Part shown: positions 11,566 through 21,369 of the stretch, piece by piece
Layout of the letters: each line of letters starts with the position of its first letter
How positions within the stretch are numbered: the stretch's first letter is position 1
Source of the DNA: Nitrosomonas sp.
Lineage (GTDB): Bacteria; Pseudomonadota; Gammaproteobacteria; Burkholderiales; Nitrosomonadaceae
Direction of reading: 5' to 3'
DNA length: 36,226 bases
Assembly (NCBI GenBank): GCA_008015565.1
Contig: SSFV01000091.1
Coordinates: 1 to 36,226 of the forward strand
Program-made: the position numbers and the translations under genes
The notes under the pieces: model-generated
What the model saw: only the letters and a program-made list of their open reading frames with translations
Database searches by the model: none
Told to the model about the DNA's origin: nothing

Positions 11566-12207
11566 CTATGGCCGCTGCGTTTTCTCTACGATATGATTGA
11601 TTTCATCAAGCATGGTTTGATGATTACGGTAATCGATACGGATCGGCATTACGGCGTTATCATGCATAAGCCGTAACGACGGATAAGAATTAACATTCAT
11701 ATTACGCGCCTGCTGGATTTCTTGCTGCAACGCTTGCGCTATCGCGGCACTCTTTAAATCTTGCGCAAAGATCTTCACATCCAATCCAATTTCATTGGCA
11801 CATTCCAACAAGGTTTCCGGTAATGACGGATTTTTTGCTTGTTGATAATAAGCCATCTGAATGGCTTGAACCATTTGCTGATCACAATCCGCGCACTGTT
11901 TCCTAGCAGCCAGCACAGCCCGGCACGCCGGATAAGTCGAACGAACCGGCGTATTACGTGGCCAGAATTCCCAGTTAAAGTTTACATCTGGAACAGTTTG
12001 TTCAATACGTTGCCAGGCTTGCTGGATAGTTTTTTGCATCACAACCGGCATCGGCTCAGTGGTATCCGGCGCCAATCCACCCAACAGATAAACCACCTCA
12101 ATGTGGCCAGGCAAGTTCTTTTGCAACGCAGTCCAGCTCCGGCTGAAGGCATAGCACCAACTGCACATCGGATCATGAACATAAAAAAGGTAAAAATTAC
12201 TCATCAT
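11566..12207 (-). CDS. DsbA-family thioredoxin-like protein (COG3531-like)
   Basis: FYVHDPMCSWCYAFSRSW CxxC active-site motif. A late NVNSYPSLRLM segment is consistent with the cis-Pro loop. 213 aa. Confidence 0.85.
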   Translation of the reverse strand: MMSNFYLFYVHDPMCSWCYAFSRSWTALQKNLPGHIEVVYLLGGLAPDTTEPMPVVMQKTIQQAWQRIEQTVPDVNFNWEFWPRNTPVRSTYPACRAVLAARKQCADCDQQMVQAIQMAYYQQAKNPSLPETLLECANEIGLDVKIFAQDLKSAAIAQALQQEIQQARNMNVNSYPSLRLMHDNAVMPIRIDYRNHQTMLDEINHIVEKTQRP

Positions 12208-12231
12208 ACTTAACGGCTATCCTATTATTAA

Positions 12232-12954
12232 TCAGTCCTTGTAATAAAATAACCCCGCACAAGTTTCAACAATCACATCGCACAGTTTCCGCCATTTTGC
12301 TCTATTATCGCAAAAATAATTTTGATTAATTTCCAACTCGATTCCCGCGTACTGATCCATTGAGAAACGCCGGCGCAAGTAACGGGTAAAACCATCCGCC
12401 GTACCGGTGTATGGATAATTGCGGCGAATCGCTAACTGCGGCAGTGCTTCCTTCAAGCTTTGCTGCCACTTCCAGCACAACAATTTTTCCATCGTTTTCG
12501 AAGGATCGTACAGCAGGCCGATATCCGCCATTCTCACTACTCCATCCAATTGCGGCGTGAAACTATGCGACGATAGATGGATCACCTGATTACCACACTG
12601 AATGGCATTCGCGATTGCAGCTTCGACACGATTACGGTACGGCTGGTAATACATGGTTAGGATTTCATGTTTAGCCGCCGGTGGCAAATTGCGCGTAAAT
12701 TCCGAAAACAACTGCGGATGACCGATGGAGCGGTTAAGATCGACCAGCAAGCGGCTTGTGGTGGCTGAAAATAACGGCGCATTCAAATGCTTGGACAACG
12801 CTTTGGCCATTAATAGCGCACCGCAGTCGTAGCCGCGATGGCTTTTGAGCACGGATTCACACCCTTGAAAAAGATGCCGGTAGACGGAAGGAATATGATT
12901 GCCGCCATGCTCGCAACTGACGACAAAGCTGATCGTTGCATTAAAATGATTCAT
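12232..12954 (-). CDS. N-formylglutamate amidohydrolase family protein
   Basis: ISFVVSCEHGGNHIP, LLVDLNRSIGHPQLFSEFTR, IHLSSHSFTPQLDG. The start was trimmed from 13005 to ATG 12954, which gives a 4-nt overlap with the upstream gene. Confidence 0.85.
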   Translation of the reverse strand: MNHFNATISFVVSCEHGGNHIPSVYRHLFQGCESVLKSHRGYDCGALLMAKALSKHLNAPLFSATTSRLLVDLNRSIGHPQLFSEFTRNLPPAAKHEILTMYYQPYRNRVEAAIANAIQCGNQVIHLSSHSFTPQLDGVVRMADIGLLYDPSKTMEKLLCWKWQQSLKEALPQLAIRRNYPYTGTADGFTRYLRRRFSMDQYAGIELEINQNYFCDNRAKWRKLCDVIVETCAGLFYYKD

Positions 12955-14204
12955 GCAACTAATTTTAAACTGGAAAATAACCGGCCTTCGTTCAAACAAT
13001 CGCATAACTCGCGATACACTGCCGCCAAACGCTCGCGACTGAAATCCTGACCGGTTGCACGCAAAATCCGCCGCGCGAGTGGGCCGTGTTGCAGCAATAT
13101 CGCAAATGCATCATGCCAAAAGGTGGATTGTTGTATTGGCAGTGGCAATAGCGATTTAAACAAGTGCCGCCACAACTCTCCCGCTTCACATTGAGGCGAT
13201 GGAAAGCCGAGCAGCGCCAAGTAATCTTGGCCGGTGATAACCGCTTGCTCGGCATTTTCAATGCAGTTATGCAAAATAGCAACCAAACGATCGGTGCTTA
13301 TAGCTTGCTGTTCAGCAAGAGAAGCCGTTTTTTCATCATACAGCGCATGCACCACGTGGATTACCATCTCGGCAATCGCTAAATCGGCGTAAGGACACTC
13401 TTGCACATCGATGATGCGGATTTCGATCGCATGACGAACAAAGCGCGCCACGGCCGCACGCACGTTAATCCATTCATACCGCAGCACACCGTCCGGATCG
13501 TGCCCGCCGATATCACGGTAAATGGGCGCCAGAATTTGGTGTTGATAAGTTTCTCTATTGCAGACCGTATCCGGAATTACTTTTCCCATTGTCGACGGTA
13601 TTGCCATTTGATGCGTCCGGTAATTCTCCATGCGGTAATCGAGAAAACCACTGAAGCAGCCGTCAGCAAACGGCGAACTGGCGGCCAGAGCCGGCAAAAT
13701 CGGCAATACCAGCCGGATAGCAGCGTGCAGCCGGGCAAATTCAGCATCATCTGCGAACGGCAAATTAAGGTGCATGCTCTGCAAGTTTGACCAGCTATGA
13801 CGCCTGCAATCGAAAATCCGGTCGTAATTGCGGTAAATGTCGGCATGATCATGCGGCCACAACCTGGTTTCAGTGCGGGGATCCATCCATGGATGCATGG
13901 CGGTTGGCATCAAACATGCGTTAGTTGCCGCTAGTAAGTCGTTGATGCGGCGTACTTCCCGGTGAAATAGTATAGGCAATGCTTCAAGATCGACTTCCGG
14001 ATTGAAATTTTTCAACTCAATGACATGCAGCGCCAATTCGTTCGACCATGCCAAACGGCCACATTGAACTTCGGATACCTGATAACCTGCCAGTTCACGC
14101 AATAACCGGTCGGCAGCAGGTAAAACTGATAAGGTATCACGGTCGACGATCATGTATTCCAATTCGATACCAAAACCGGAAAAAGCTGGAATCGCCGGTT
14201 TCAT
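12951..14204 (-). CDS. GCS2-type carboxylate-amine / glutamate-cysteine ligase family protein
   Basis: FGIELEYMIVDRDTL, ATNACLMPTAMHPWMDPRTE, RRHSWSNLQSMHLNLPF. These match the glutamine-synthetase-like GCS2 amidoligase pattern. Confidence 0.85.
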   Translation of the reverse strand: MKPAIPAFSGFGIELEYMIVDRDTLSVLPAADRLLRELAGYQVSEVQCGRLAWSNELALHVIELKNFNPEVDLEALPILFHREVRRINDLLAATNACLMPTAMHPWMDPRTETRLWPHDHADIYRNYDRIFDCRRHSWSNLQSMHLNLPFADDAEFARLHAAIRLVLPILPALAASSPFADGCFSGFLDYRMENYRTHQMAIPSTMGKVIPDTVCNRETYQHQILAPIYRDIGGHDPDGVLRYEWINVRAAVARFVRHAIEIRIIDVQECPYADLAIAEMVIHVVHALYDEKTASLAEQQAISTDRLVAILHNCIENAEQAVITGQDYLALLGFPSPQCEAGELWRHLFKSLLPLPIQQSTFWHDAFAILLQHGPLARRILRATGQDFSRERLAAVYRELCDCLNEGRLFSSLKLVA

Positions 14205-15673
14205 CGCCGGTTTCCTTGTTTGCGATCTTCGATGCGGCGTAAAAATACCGCCATGATATGCTGGTACAGCGCGTCTTTCAAAACACCATCTTCATTGCCC
14301 GCATCGACATTTGGATTATCGTTGATTTCAATGATGTAGCAATGCCTGCCCGCTTGTTTGAGATCAACGCCGTAAAAACCGTCGCCGATCAGATTGGCGG
14401 CTTTGAGTGCCGTCTTCACCACTTTGCTGGGTGCATCTTCCACCGCAATCGCTTGCGTCAACCCTTCTACATAATCCCGTGCGTTCTCGCCATGTTTGAT
14501 GATTTGCCAGTGCCCTGGCACCATAAAATATTTGCATACGAACAGAGGCTTGCGATCGAGAATACCGACTCGCCAGTCAAAAGCGGTCGGCAAATATTCC
14601 TGCGCGACAACCAGTTCTGATTTATTGAAAAGCTCTTTGATTTTATGACGCAATTCCGTTTCTGAAGCAACCTTGACGACACCCAATGAGAATGAACTAT
14701 CGGGTTGTTTCAGCACGCACGGCAGTGCCAGCGTTGGAATAATTTGCTCCAGATTATCCTTATGTATCAGGATAGTTTTCGGAACTGGAATTTGGTGGCG
14801 AATCATTAATTCAGCCAGATATACTTTATTGTTGCACTTCAGAATAGAATTGGGATCATCGATCACCGTCAATCCTTCCGCTGCAGCATGGCGCGAGAAA
14901 CGATAGGTGTAATGATTGACAAAGGTGGTGTCGCGGATAAACAGCGCATCAAACTCCGGCAAGCGGCTCAAATCCGCGCGTGTGAGGAATTCCACATGCA
15001 TGCCTAAATTTTCGGCGGCTTTTTCAAAATTTTTCATGGCCTTGGCGTTGGACGGCGGTTCCGGATTATCGGGATCATGCAAAATGGCTAAATCGTATCG
15101 CGGCGCATTGAATGTATGCAGCCACGATTTGCGCTTGGAAAAATAATCGGTTGCTGCGTGCACAACGAAATCCTGGTGCTGCGGCAAAATATCGTTGGTA
15201 GCAATTGTTTTGATGTTGCGGATACGCCATTCCCCATCGCGGCGGTCAAAATATGCCCGCAATAACGGTGCCCTTACTAAATTAAATAATTGCCGGCTGA
15301 GCTGATCGTAATGTTTGGCGACATTACGGCCAAAATAAATGCTGAGTTCAAATTGTTCCGACTTGATGGGTGCCAGAGATTTTTGCACCAACTCATCCAG
15401 ATTTTCAGTCAGCAACCTAATCAGTCCAGGTGATTGAATGTCTTCGATAGCGTTGACCTGCGGTAGCGGCTTATGACCGCGTGCTTCGGCCAGCAACGAG
15501 ACGTAATAACCGATGCTCTGGTAATGATACGATTTGCACAAATTATAGACGCGTGCGCGAAGATGGCCGCCATACGCCGGATTGGTCAAATATTCTTTGG
15601 CCGATACCACCGATACATCCGGAATTTTCAGCGGCCAGTGCTGCGAGTTGCTGACGACGATCAAATTGCTCAT
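14201..15673 (-). CDS. RimK-type ATP-grasp amidoligase with RimK-like N-terminal domain
   Basis: LPCVLKQPDSSFSLGVVKV, LVVAQEYLPTAFDWRVGILDRKPLFVCKY, CYIIEINDNPNVDAG: ATP-grasp nucleotide and metal-binding motifs. 490 aa. Confidence 0.88.
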   Translation of the reverse strand: MSNLIVVSNSQHWPLKIPDVSVVSAKEYLTNPAYGGHLRARVYNLCKSYHYQSIGYYVSLLAEARGHKPLPQVNAIEDIQSPGLIRLLTENLDELVQKSLAPIKSEQFELSIYFGRNVAKHYDQLSRQLFNLVRAPLLRAYFDRRDGEWRIRNIKTIATNDILPQHQDFVVHAATDYFSKRKSWLHTFNAPRYDLAILHDPDNPEPPSNAKAMKNFEKAAENLGMHVEFLTRADLSRLPEFDALFIRDTTFVNHYTYRFSRHAAAEGLTVIDDPNSILKCNNKVYLAELMIRHQIPVPKTILIHKDNLEQIIPTLALPCVLKQPDSSFSLGVVKVASETELRHKIKELFNKSELVVAQEYLPTAFDWRVGILDRKPLFVCKYFMVPGHWQIIKHGENARDYVEGLTQAIAVEDAPSKVVKTALKAANLIGDGFYGVDLKQAGRHCYIIEINDNPNVDAGNEDGVLKDALYQHIMAVFLRRIEDRKQGNRR

Positions 15674-16401
15674 CGCAATTCCTCTTCCGGCTGTTGCTCA
15701 GCAATTTGCGGCGCATGGATCACCAGCAAATTGGAGTCGTACGTCACGATGCCAAGCAAAATGGCGTTGATCACCCGGTCGATATTGCACCAGTATTCCT
15801 GGTTAGAACCATACGGATCGGCTACCAATAATGTCCGTTTGGTACGATCATAGCCGGAAATGACGACAAAGTGGCCGGAGGGCACGCCACGGATATCGTC
15901 CGGTGTGTCGTCCGGGCCATGTTCGCGCGCCACACGATATAAAAACGTCGAACTCAGCCCCGTCAATATCGGCATCCCACGGCGCAGCAAGCCATGAATC
16001 AACGCATGCGACAAATCCAGCAAGCGTAGCCGTCCGCCCAAGTTCAAGAATTCCAGATAACCTTCGGTAACATAACGCAGGCGGCGATCGGTTTTAACTG
16101 CGGATTGATGCCGCAACCTTTGCGCGATATCGATTCCGGGCGCGAACCAGGTAGGATCAAACACCATCAGATTATAGGTATAGAGCGTCGTCCGGTAACC
16201 GCTGCGTAGCGCATCGCAAGCCAAAAAGACGTCAAATGTGCCGGAACCGCTTTCCAACTTAGGCGTGCGGGCAATAATATCTTGGAGTGACTCATTCCTG
16301 CCCCAATAGTTATACACGGCATGCAAACAAGTCGGACCGCAAGTCGTTTCATCCGGTTGCGGCAAAATATTAACGGGTAAACGATGAATTGGTCTTAGCA
16401 T
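15670..16401 (-). CDS. C39-like (papain-fold) cysteine peptidase
   Basis: LPQPDETTCGPTCLHAVYNYWG (Gln plus catalytic Cys), GHFVVISGYD (His), LVADPYGS (Asp). 243 aa. Confidence 0.85.
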   Translation of the reverse strand: MLRPIHRLPVNILPQPDETTCGPTCLHAVYNYWGRNESLQDIIARTPKLESGSGTFDVFLACDALRSGYRTTLYTYNLMVFDPTWFAPGIDIAQRLRHQSAVKTDRRLRYVTEGYLEFLNLGGRLRLLDLSHALIHGLLRRGMPILTGLSSTFLYRVAREHGPDDTPDDIRGVPSGHFVVISGYDRTKRTLLVADPYGSNQEYWCNIDRVINAILLGIVTYDSNLLVIHAPQIAEQQPEEELR

Positions 16402-16568
16402 GACAATTAAAAATATAAAATACCTTTACCGTACATGCTAACTGAAAACGCTCCGACTCTGCCAGTTTCATATCAGCATTTAAAACCACCCGGTCTGCTT
16501 TTTTCTAGCCGATTTCCAGAAAAATTCGGATAGTATCGAGGCTTCAAAAATAAATCGATAATAAAACT

Positions 16569-18092
16569 ATGATTGCAACCGGTCATCCGAAAGGCTTGTA
16601 CCTTTTGTTCTTTACCGAAATGTGGGAACGCTTCAGTTACTATGGCATGCGCGCCATCCTTACATTGTTTATGATTAAGGCGCTGTTGCTCGACAAAGCA
16701 TATGCTGCTGAACTTTATGGCAGCTACATCGGATTGGTTTACCTGACACCGTTGATCGGAGGCTACGTGGCTGACCGCTATTGGGGTAATCGCAAAGCAA
16801 TTTTTGTAGGCGGTGTGTTCATGGCGATTGGCCACTTCTGCATGTTTTTGTCGGCATCGAATTACGACCATTTGACTGTCGCGCAACCGCTATTGTATTT
16901 AGGTTTGGGGTTATTGATTTTAGGCAATGGTTTTTTCAAACCGAATATTTCCACTATGGTCGGACAACTCTATCCGAAGGGTGATAGGCGCATCGATACT
17001 GCCTTCACGATTTTCTATATGGGCATCAACCTCGGCGCATTCCTAGCTCCCTTGGTCTGCGGCGGGTTTGGCGATACCGGCAATGCAGCGGATTTCAAAT
17101 GGGGCTTTCTCGCCGCATGTATCGGCATGATCATCAGCATCCTGTCATTTGAATTACTCAAAAACAGACTCATCATTACACCTGACGGCGAAAACATCGG
17201 AATGCCCCCTAACAAAACAGCGGCTATCGGCACCGGAACCGGAACACCACGAACAGCAGTGCGTCAACTGCTTATTTGGGCCAGTGCGTCGATAATATTA
17301 TTTTGCAGCTTCTATTACTTGACGGAATCAGGTGTCATCGGTTCTCTAATTTTCAGCATCACCGTTTTAGGTCCAGCGGCCATCATTACCGACAAGACGC
17401 TGACATTTGTCGAGAAACGGCGGATTTGGGTGATTTATTGTCTGGCTTTCTTTGTTATTTTTTTCTGGGCGGCATTTGAGCAAGCAGGTGCATCGTTAAC
17501 CTTCTTTGCTGAGGAGCAAACGGACAGGAATTTTTACGGCATGATTATTCCCGCCAGTTTCTTTCAGTCCATTAACGCCGTGTTAATTGTAATCCTAGCG
17601 CCGCTGTTCGCATTGCTTTGGACTTTTCTGAATCAACGCAATTGGGAGCCTTCATCGCCCACTAAGCATGCACTTGGGCTGTTATTCTTATCAATTGGTT
17701 ATCTGGTGATTGCTTACGGCGTAAAAGAACTGGATCCAGCCGTTAAAGTCAGCATGATGTGGTTATTTAGCTTGTATTTACTGCATACCATCGGTGAATT
17801 GTGCTTATCGCCTATCGGATTGGCCATGGCAGTCAAATTGGCGCCACTAAAATTCGCTTCTTTATTGATGGGCGTATGGTTTTTATCGCTGGCAGCAGCC
17901 AGTAAATTTGCCGGAATGTTAAGTGTTTTGTACCCCGATCCGGCGTCTGCCGTGACACCCCGGCTCGCCGGTTTTGAAATCACGAATCTACATGATTTCT
18001 TCATGATTTTTGTCGTTCTATCCGGACTTGCCTGCTTGATCTTATTCCTATTGACTAAAACACTTCAGAAAATGATGCATGGTGTGCGCTAA
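16569..18092 (+). CDS. POT/PTR-family proton-dependent oligopeptide transporter
   Basis: GHPKGLYLLFFTEMWERFSYYGMRAILTLFM signature, PLIGGYVADRYWGNRKAIFVGG, FTIFYMGINLGAFLAPLVCG. Confidence 0.93.
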   Translation: MIATGHPKGLYLLFFTEMWERFSYYGMRAILTLFMIKALLLDKAYAAELYGSYIGLVYLTPLIGGYVADRYWGNRKAIFVGGVFMAIGHFCMFLSASNYDHLTVAQPLLYLGLGLLILGNGFFKPNISTMVGQLYPKGDRRIDTAFTIFYMGINLGAFLAPLVCGGFGDTGNAADFKWGFLAACIGMIISILSFELLKNRLIITPDGENIGMPPNKTAAIGTGTGTPRTAVRQLLIWASASIILFCSFYYLTESGVIGSLIFSITVLGPAAIITDKTLTFVEKRRIWVIYCLAFFVIFFWAAFEQAGASLTFFAEEQTDRNFYGMIIPASFFQSINAVLIVILAPLFALLWTFLNQRNWEPSSPTKHALGLLFLSIGYLVIAYGVKELDPAVKVSMMWLFSLYLLHTIGELCLSPIGLAMAVKLAPLKFASLLMGVWFLSLAAASKFAGMLSVLYPDPASAVTPRLAGFEITNLHDFFMIFVVLSGLACLILFLLTKTLQKMMHGVR

Positions 18093-18160
18093 ATCGGCTG
18101 CTTCCCTGAAATCGATAGTTTGATGCGCCGGTTCCCGCTAACAATAGATACCCGGTATTT

Positions 18161-18235
18161 AATAAGCCGTTGAAAACTTTCTGCGTTACCGCTGCCAGTT
18201 AAAAGCTAGCTGAAAACATTTATCAACGGCTTGTT
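18161..18235. other. Structured inverted repeat between convergent genes (possible bidirectional terminator or small structured RNA)
   Basis: AATAAGCCGTTGA (18161-18173) pairs with TCAACGGCTTGTT (18223-18235) as a 13-position stem with one G.T wobble. A nested hairpin CAGTTA-AAAGC-TAGCTG lies at 18196-18212. Confidence 0.45.
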
Positions 18236-18252
18236 TAGGCCAGGATCACCGG

Positions 18253-18552
18253 TTACTCGCCGCCCTTCTCGGGAAAATGTTTCTTGGCTCTTTCGAAAGC
18301 TTGTTGCATTGACTTAAAAGACTTTCTAAGCCCAGTTTCGATTTCTTCCCAGGCGCTTTCTGAATTGCTTTCAAATTGCTCCCATTTATTTTTTGCCTCA
18401 CTCAACTCCGATTCCAGTTCGTCAAGATACGGTTGAATTTTATCTTGCGCTTCTTTAGCGCCCAGATGCATCTGCAATTTGACTTCGTCAACGAGTGACT
18501 GCAAGTTTTCCATCTCAGTTTGCAATTGTTCTTTCAATGTCTTGTCATTCAT
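18253..18552 (-). CDS. Small coiled-coil hypothetical protein
   Basis: 99 aa, highly charged heptad-like helical sequence (EMENLQSLVDEVKLQMHLGAKEAQDKIQPYLDELESELSEAKNKWEQF). Isolated ORF in a gap between strong genes. Confidence 0.75.
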   Translation of the reverse strand: MNDKTLKEQLQTEMENLQSLVDEVKLQMHLGAKEAQDKIQPYLDELESELSEAKNKWEQFESNSESAWEEIETGLRKSFKSMQQAFERAKKHFPEKGGE

Positions 18553-18667
18553 TTGTTTTCTCTTTATAAAATTAAACTTTAAATAATCGAATACAATTTC
18601 TTAAAACTTTCCAATATTACATCAACTATGCGAGTGAGCATTTGAAATTTAGGATTATGCCTGCAAT

Positions 18668-19762
18668 CTAACCAGCAATGATCCCTCCGCCCAAGCACAC
18701 CTTGCTTTCATAAATAACCACAGATTGGCCGGGTGTAACGGCCCATTGATTTTGGGCAAAATCGATCTGGCACCATTCATGATTAAGACTTGAAATCGCG
18801 CACGGGGCATCAGCTTGGCGATAGCGTGTTTTTGCAGAATAAACCCAGTTGCAATGCGGTTGCTTTCCGCTAATCCACGTCAGATCGGTCGCTTTCAGCG
18901 ATGCCCTAAAGAGATCGGCGTGATTGTGGCCTTGCACCACGACCAATACATTTCTGCTGATATCCTTGGCGGATACATACCACGGATCTTCACTGCCGCC
19001 CTGCGTACCGCCGATTCCCAGTCCTTGCCGCTGCCCGATCGTGTAGTACATCAACCCTATATGTTCTCCGACCACTTTGCCTTCAGGCGTTTGGATTTCG
19101 CCCGGCTCACGGGGAAGATAGCGATTCAGAAATTCCCGGAAAGGACGCTCTCCGATAAAACAAATGCCCGTACTGTCTTTTTTAGAAGCATTCGGCAATT
19201 TGAGCTGCCGTGCAATGCTACGCACATCACGCTTATACAGATGGCCAATTGGAAATAAGGTATTGGCCAATTGCGCCTGGCTTAACCGGTACAAGAAATA
19301 GCTCTGATCTTTGGTGCCGTCTTCGCCCTTCAATAATTGAAACATGCCGTCGACTTTCCTGACCTGCGCATAATGGCCTGTCGCGATACAATCCGCACCC
19401 AATTGCGTGGCATGATCGAGAAAAGCCTTGAATTTGATTTCAGCGTTACACAACACATCAGGATTAGGCGTTCGTCCGGCTTGATATTCAGCAAGAAAAT
19501 GCGAAAAAACGCGATCTTTATATTCAACAGAGAAATTCACCGCTTCAATTGGAATATCCAGGACATCCGCAACGGATACTGCATCCAAAAAATCCTGACG
19601 GGAAGAACAATATGTATCGGTATCATCGTCCTCCCAGTTTTTCATAAATAAACCGACCACATCGAAGCCTTGCTGCTTCAACAAATAAGCGGCTACCGAT
19701 GAATCCACACCGCCTGACATACCCACCACCACACGTTTTTTCTTCATTGACTCATGACTCAT
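18668..19762 (-). CDS. mnmA: tRNA-specific 2-thiouridylase
   Basis: [24 protein letters not shown]-loop, [46 protein letters not shown]. Confidence 0.97.
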   Translation of the reverse strand: MSHESMKKKRVVVGMSGGVDSSVAAYLLKQQGFDVVGLFMKNWEDDDTDTYCSSRQDFLDAVSVADVLDIPIEAVNFSVEYKDRVFSHFLAEYQAGRTPNPDVLCNAEIKFKAFLDHATQLGADCIATGHYAQVRKVDGMFQLLKGEDGTKDQSYFLYRLSQAQLANTLFPIGHLYKRDVRSIARQLKLPNASKKDSTGICFIGERPFREFLNRYLPREPGEIQTPEGKVVGEHIGLMYYTIGQRQGLGIGGTQGGSEDPWYVSAKDISRNVLVVVQGHNHADLFRASLKATDLTWISGKQPHCNWVYSAKTRYRQADAPCAISSLNHEWCQIDFAQNQWAVTPGQSVVIYESKVCLGGGIIAG

Positions 19763-20225
19763 AACAAGTCAGCAACTCGAGCGGATAACGTTTGCCAGCA
19801 ATATGATCCTGGATGCATTGCATGACGAGCGGGCTGCGATGCCGGTGTTGTGCCTGATTGATTTCATCCAAACTAAACCATTCCGCGCGCAAAATCCCCA
19901 GGTCCAGGATACGCGCAGGATCGTGGCTTGTGACATGACCAACAAATGCAAAACGCAGGAAAGTCGCGTCTACACGCAAAGAGTGCCATTGATAAACGCC
20001 CAGTAAATATTCGGGCACGAAAGTATAGGCCGTTTCTTCCAACGTTTCCCGTATGGCACCATGCATAATGGACTCACCTGGATCCAAATGCCCGGCAGGT
20101 TGATTTAAAAACAAGCCGCTACCGGCATCCAGTTCTTCTTCCACCAGCAAGTATTTGCCTTCGCGTTCAATTACGGCTGCTACCGTTACATGCGGTTTCC
20201 ATATCATGGTTTTTTCGTGTCCCAT
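19752..20225 (-). CDS. NUDIX hydrolase (NudJ-like), overlapping mnmA by 11 nt
   Basis: NUDIX box-like [23 protein letters not shown]; the next gene, mnmA, overlaps its 3' end. Confidence 0.9.
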   Translation of the reverse strand: MGHEKTMIWKPHVTVAAVIEREGKYLLVEEELDAGSGLFLNQPAGHLDPGESIMHGAIRETLEETAYTFVPEYLLGVYQWHSLRVDATFLRFAFVGHVTSHDPARILDLGILRAEWFSLDEINQAQHRHRSPLVMQCIQDHIAGKRYPLELLTCYES

Positions 20226-20616
20226 CCAATCGCCAAAAATCTCAGTTACCAGAAATTATATTTGTACTAGTCATTCAAAGTTTGAATTATCGCATTGGCG
20301 CTGCCGTTCCGGTTGCAATTCGTGTTAATGTGCCGCAAGTTGACTGGAAAAGATCGAACTCGTCAATGTGTATCAATGATAGATTCCGGAACAGATTAAT
20401 TGAATACCATGAAGATTTATATGGGATAATTTCAACATTGTTCAATTGTAAATCCGGAGTATTCCAATCCTTTATGAACGCTTTCGCTCAAAACTACCCA
20501 AGGCGCCATTGATGTCGGATAAATCTTTTAAAATAATATAGTTATTATTTCCACGAACCGGATTCATCGAACATTACAAATCAACGATCCTATAACGCAT
20601 TAAATCACTTACCTTC

Positions 20617-21282
20617 ATGTTTCTAATAGATTTTATATTGCACATCGATATCCATCTGCAACAACTGTCGTCAGAATATGGATTGTGGATTTATGGCATC
20701 TTGTTCTTGATTGTCTTTTGTGAAACGGGCTTGGTAATCATGCCTTTTTTACCGGGTGATTCATTATTGTTTGCAGCGGGATCGCTCGCTTCATTAAAAG
20801 ATTCGCAGCTTAGTCCGCATGTTCTATTTGTAGGATTATGTATTGCCGGAATTTTAGGAGACTCGGTAAATTATTGGATAGGGAAAAGAACGGGACCCAA
20901 AGTTTTCACTTCGCGTGAATCGCGTTTTTTTAAACGCGAGTACCTCGATAAAACGCATGCGTTTTATCTCAAATATGGCGGAAAGACCATCATTATCGCG
21001 CGCTTCATTCCCATTATTCGTACATTTGCGCCCTTTGTTGCAGGTATCGGAACCATGCCCTACCGTACGTTTATAGCTTATAACGTTGTCGGTGCTGTGT
21101 TGTGGGTTGGTATCTTCGTATACGCAGGTTTTTATTTTGGACAGCTTCCGATGGTGCAACAAAATTTCAAACTTATTATCCTGGCAATTATTATTTTATC
21201 GATCACACCGCCGATCATTGAGTATCTAAAACATCGCTATAACAATAGAAAAAAAGCCAGCAATCCATCCGAAAAATTATGA
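20617..21282 (+). CDS. DedA family membrane protein
   Basis: [61 protein letters not shown]. Confidence 0.93.
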   Translation: MFLIDFILHIDIHLQQLSSEYGLWIYGILFLIVFCETGLVIMPFLPGDSLLFAAGSLASLKDSQLSPHVLFVGLCIAGILGDSVNYWIGKRTGPKVFTSRESRFFKREYLDKTHAFYLKYGGKTIIIARFIPIIRTFAPFVAGIGTMPYRTFIAYNVVGAVLWVGIFVYAGFYFGQLPMVQQNFKLIILAIIILSITPPIIEYLKHRYNNRKKASNPSEKL

Positions 21283-21369
21283 TTATCAAGATGACTCAAT
21301 AGTAATCCCGCTAATAGCCGATCAGAATTTCAGTGCACAATAAATTGATTCTAGCAAAAAGGTAAAATC

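Noticed and set aside
16473-16886. 137-aa minus-strand ORF immediately upstream of the amidoligase operon, considered as a precursor peptide
   Set aside because: Almost entirely antisense to the strongly supported POT transporter, with no leader, repeat or SD pattern. Most likely spurious.
20282-20512. 76-aa plus-strand ORF in the 391-nt gap before DedA
   Set aside because: No recognisable domain, SD or codon-like pattern that I can support; left as intergenic.
20900-20945. Inverted GC-rich segments (TTCGCG...CGCGAG) within DedA considered as a hairpin element
   Set aside because: Imperfect, lies in conserved coding sequence, and is plausibly chance from codon usage.
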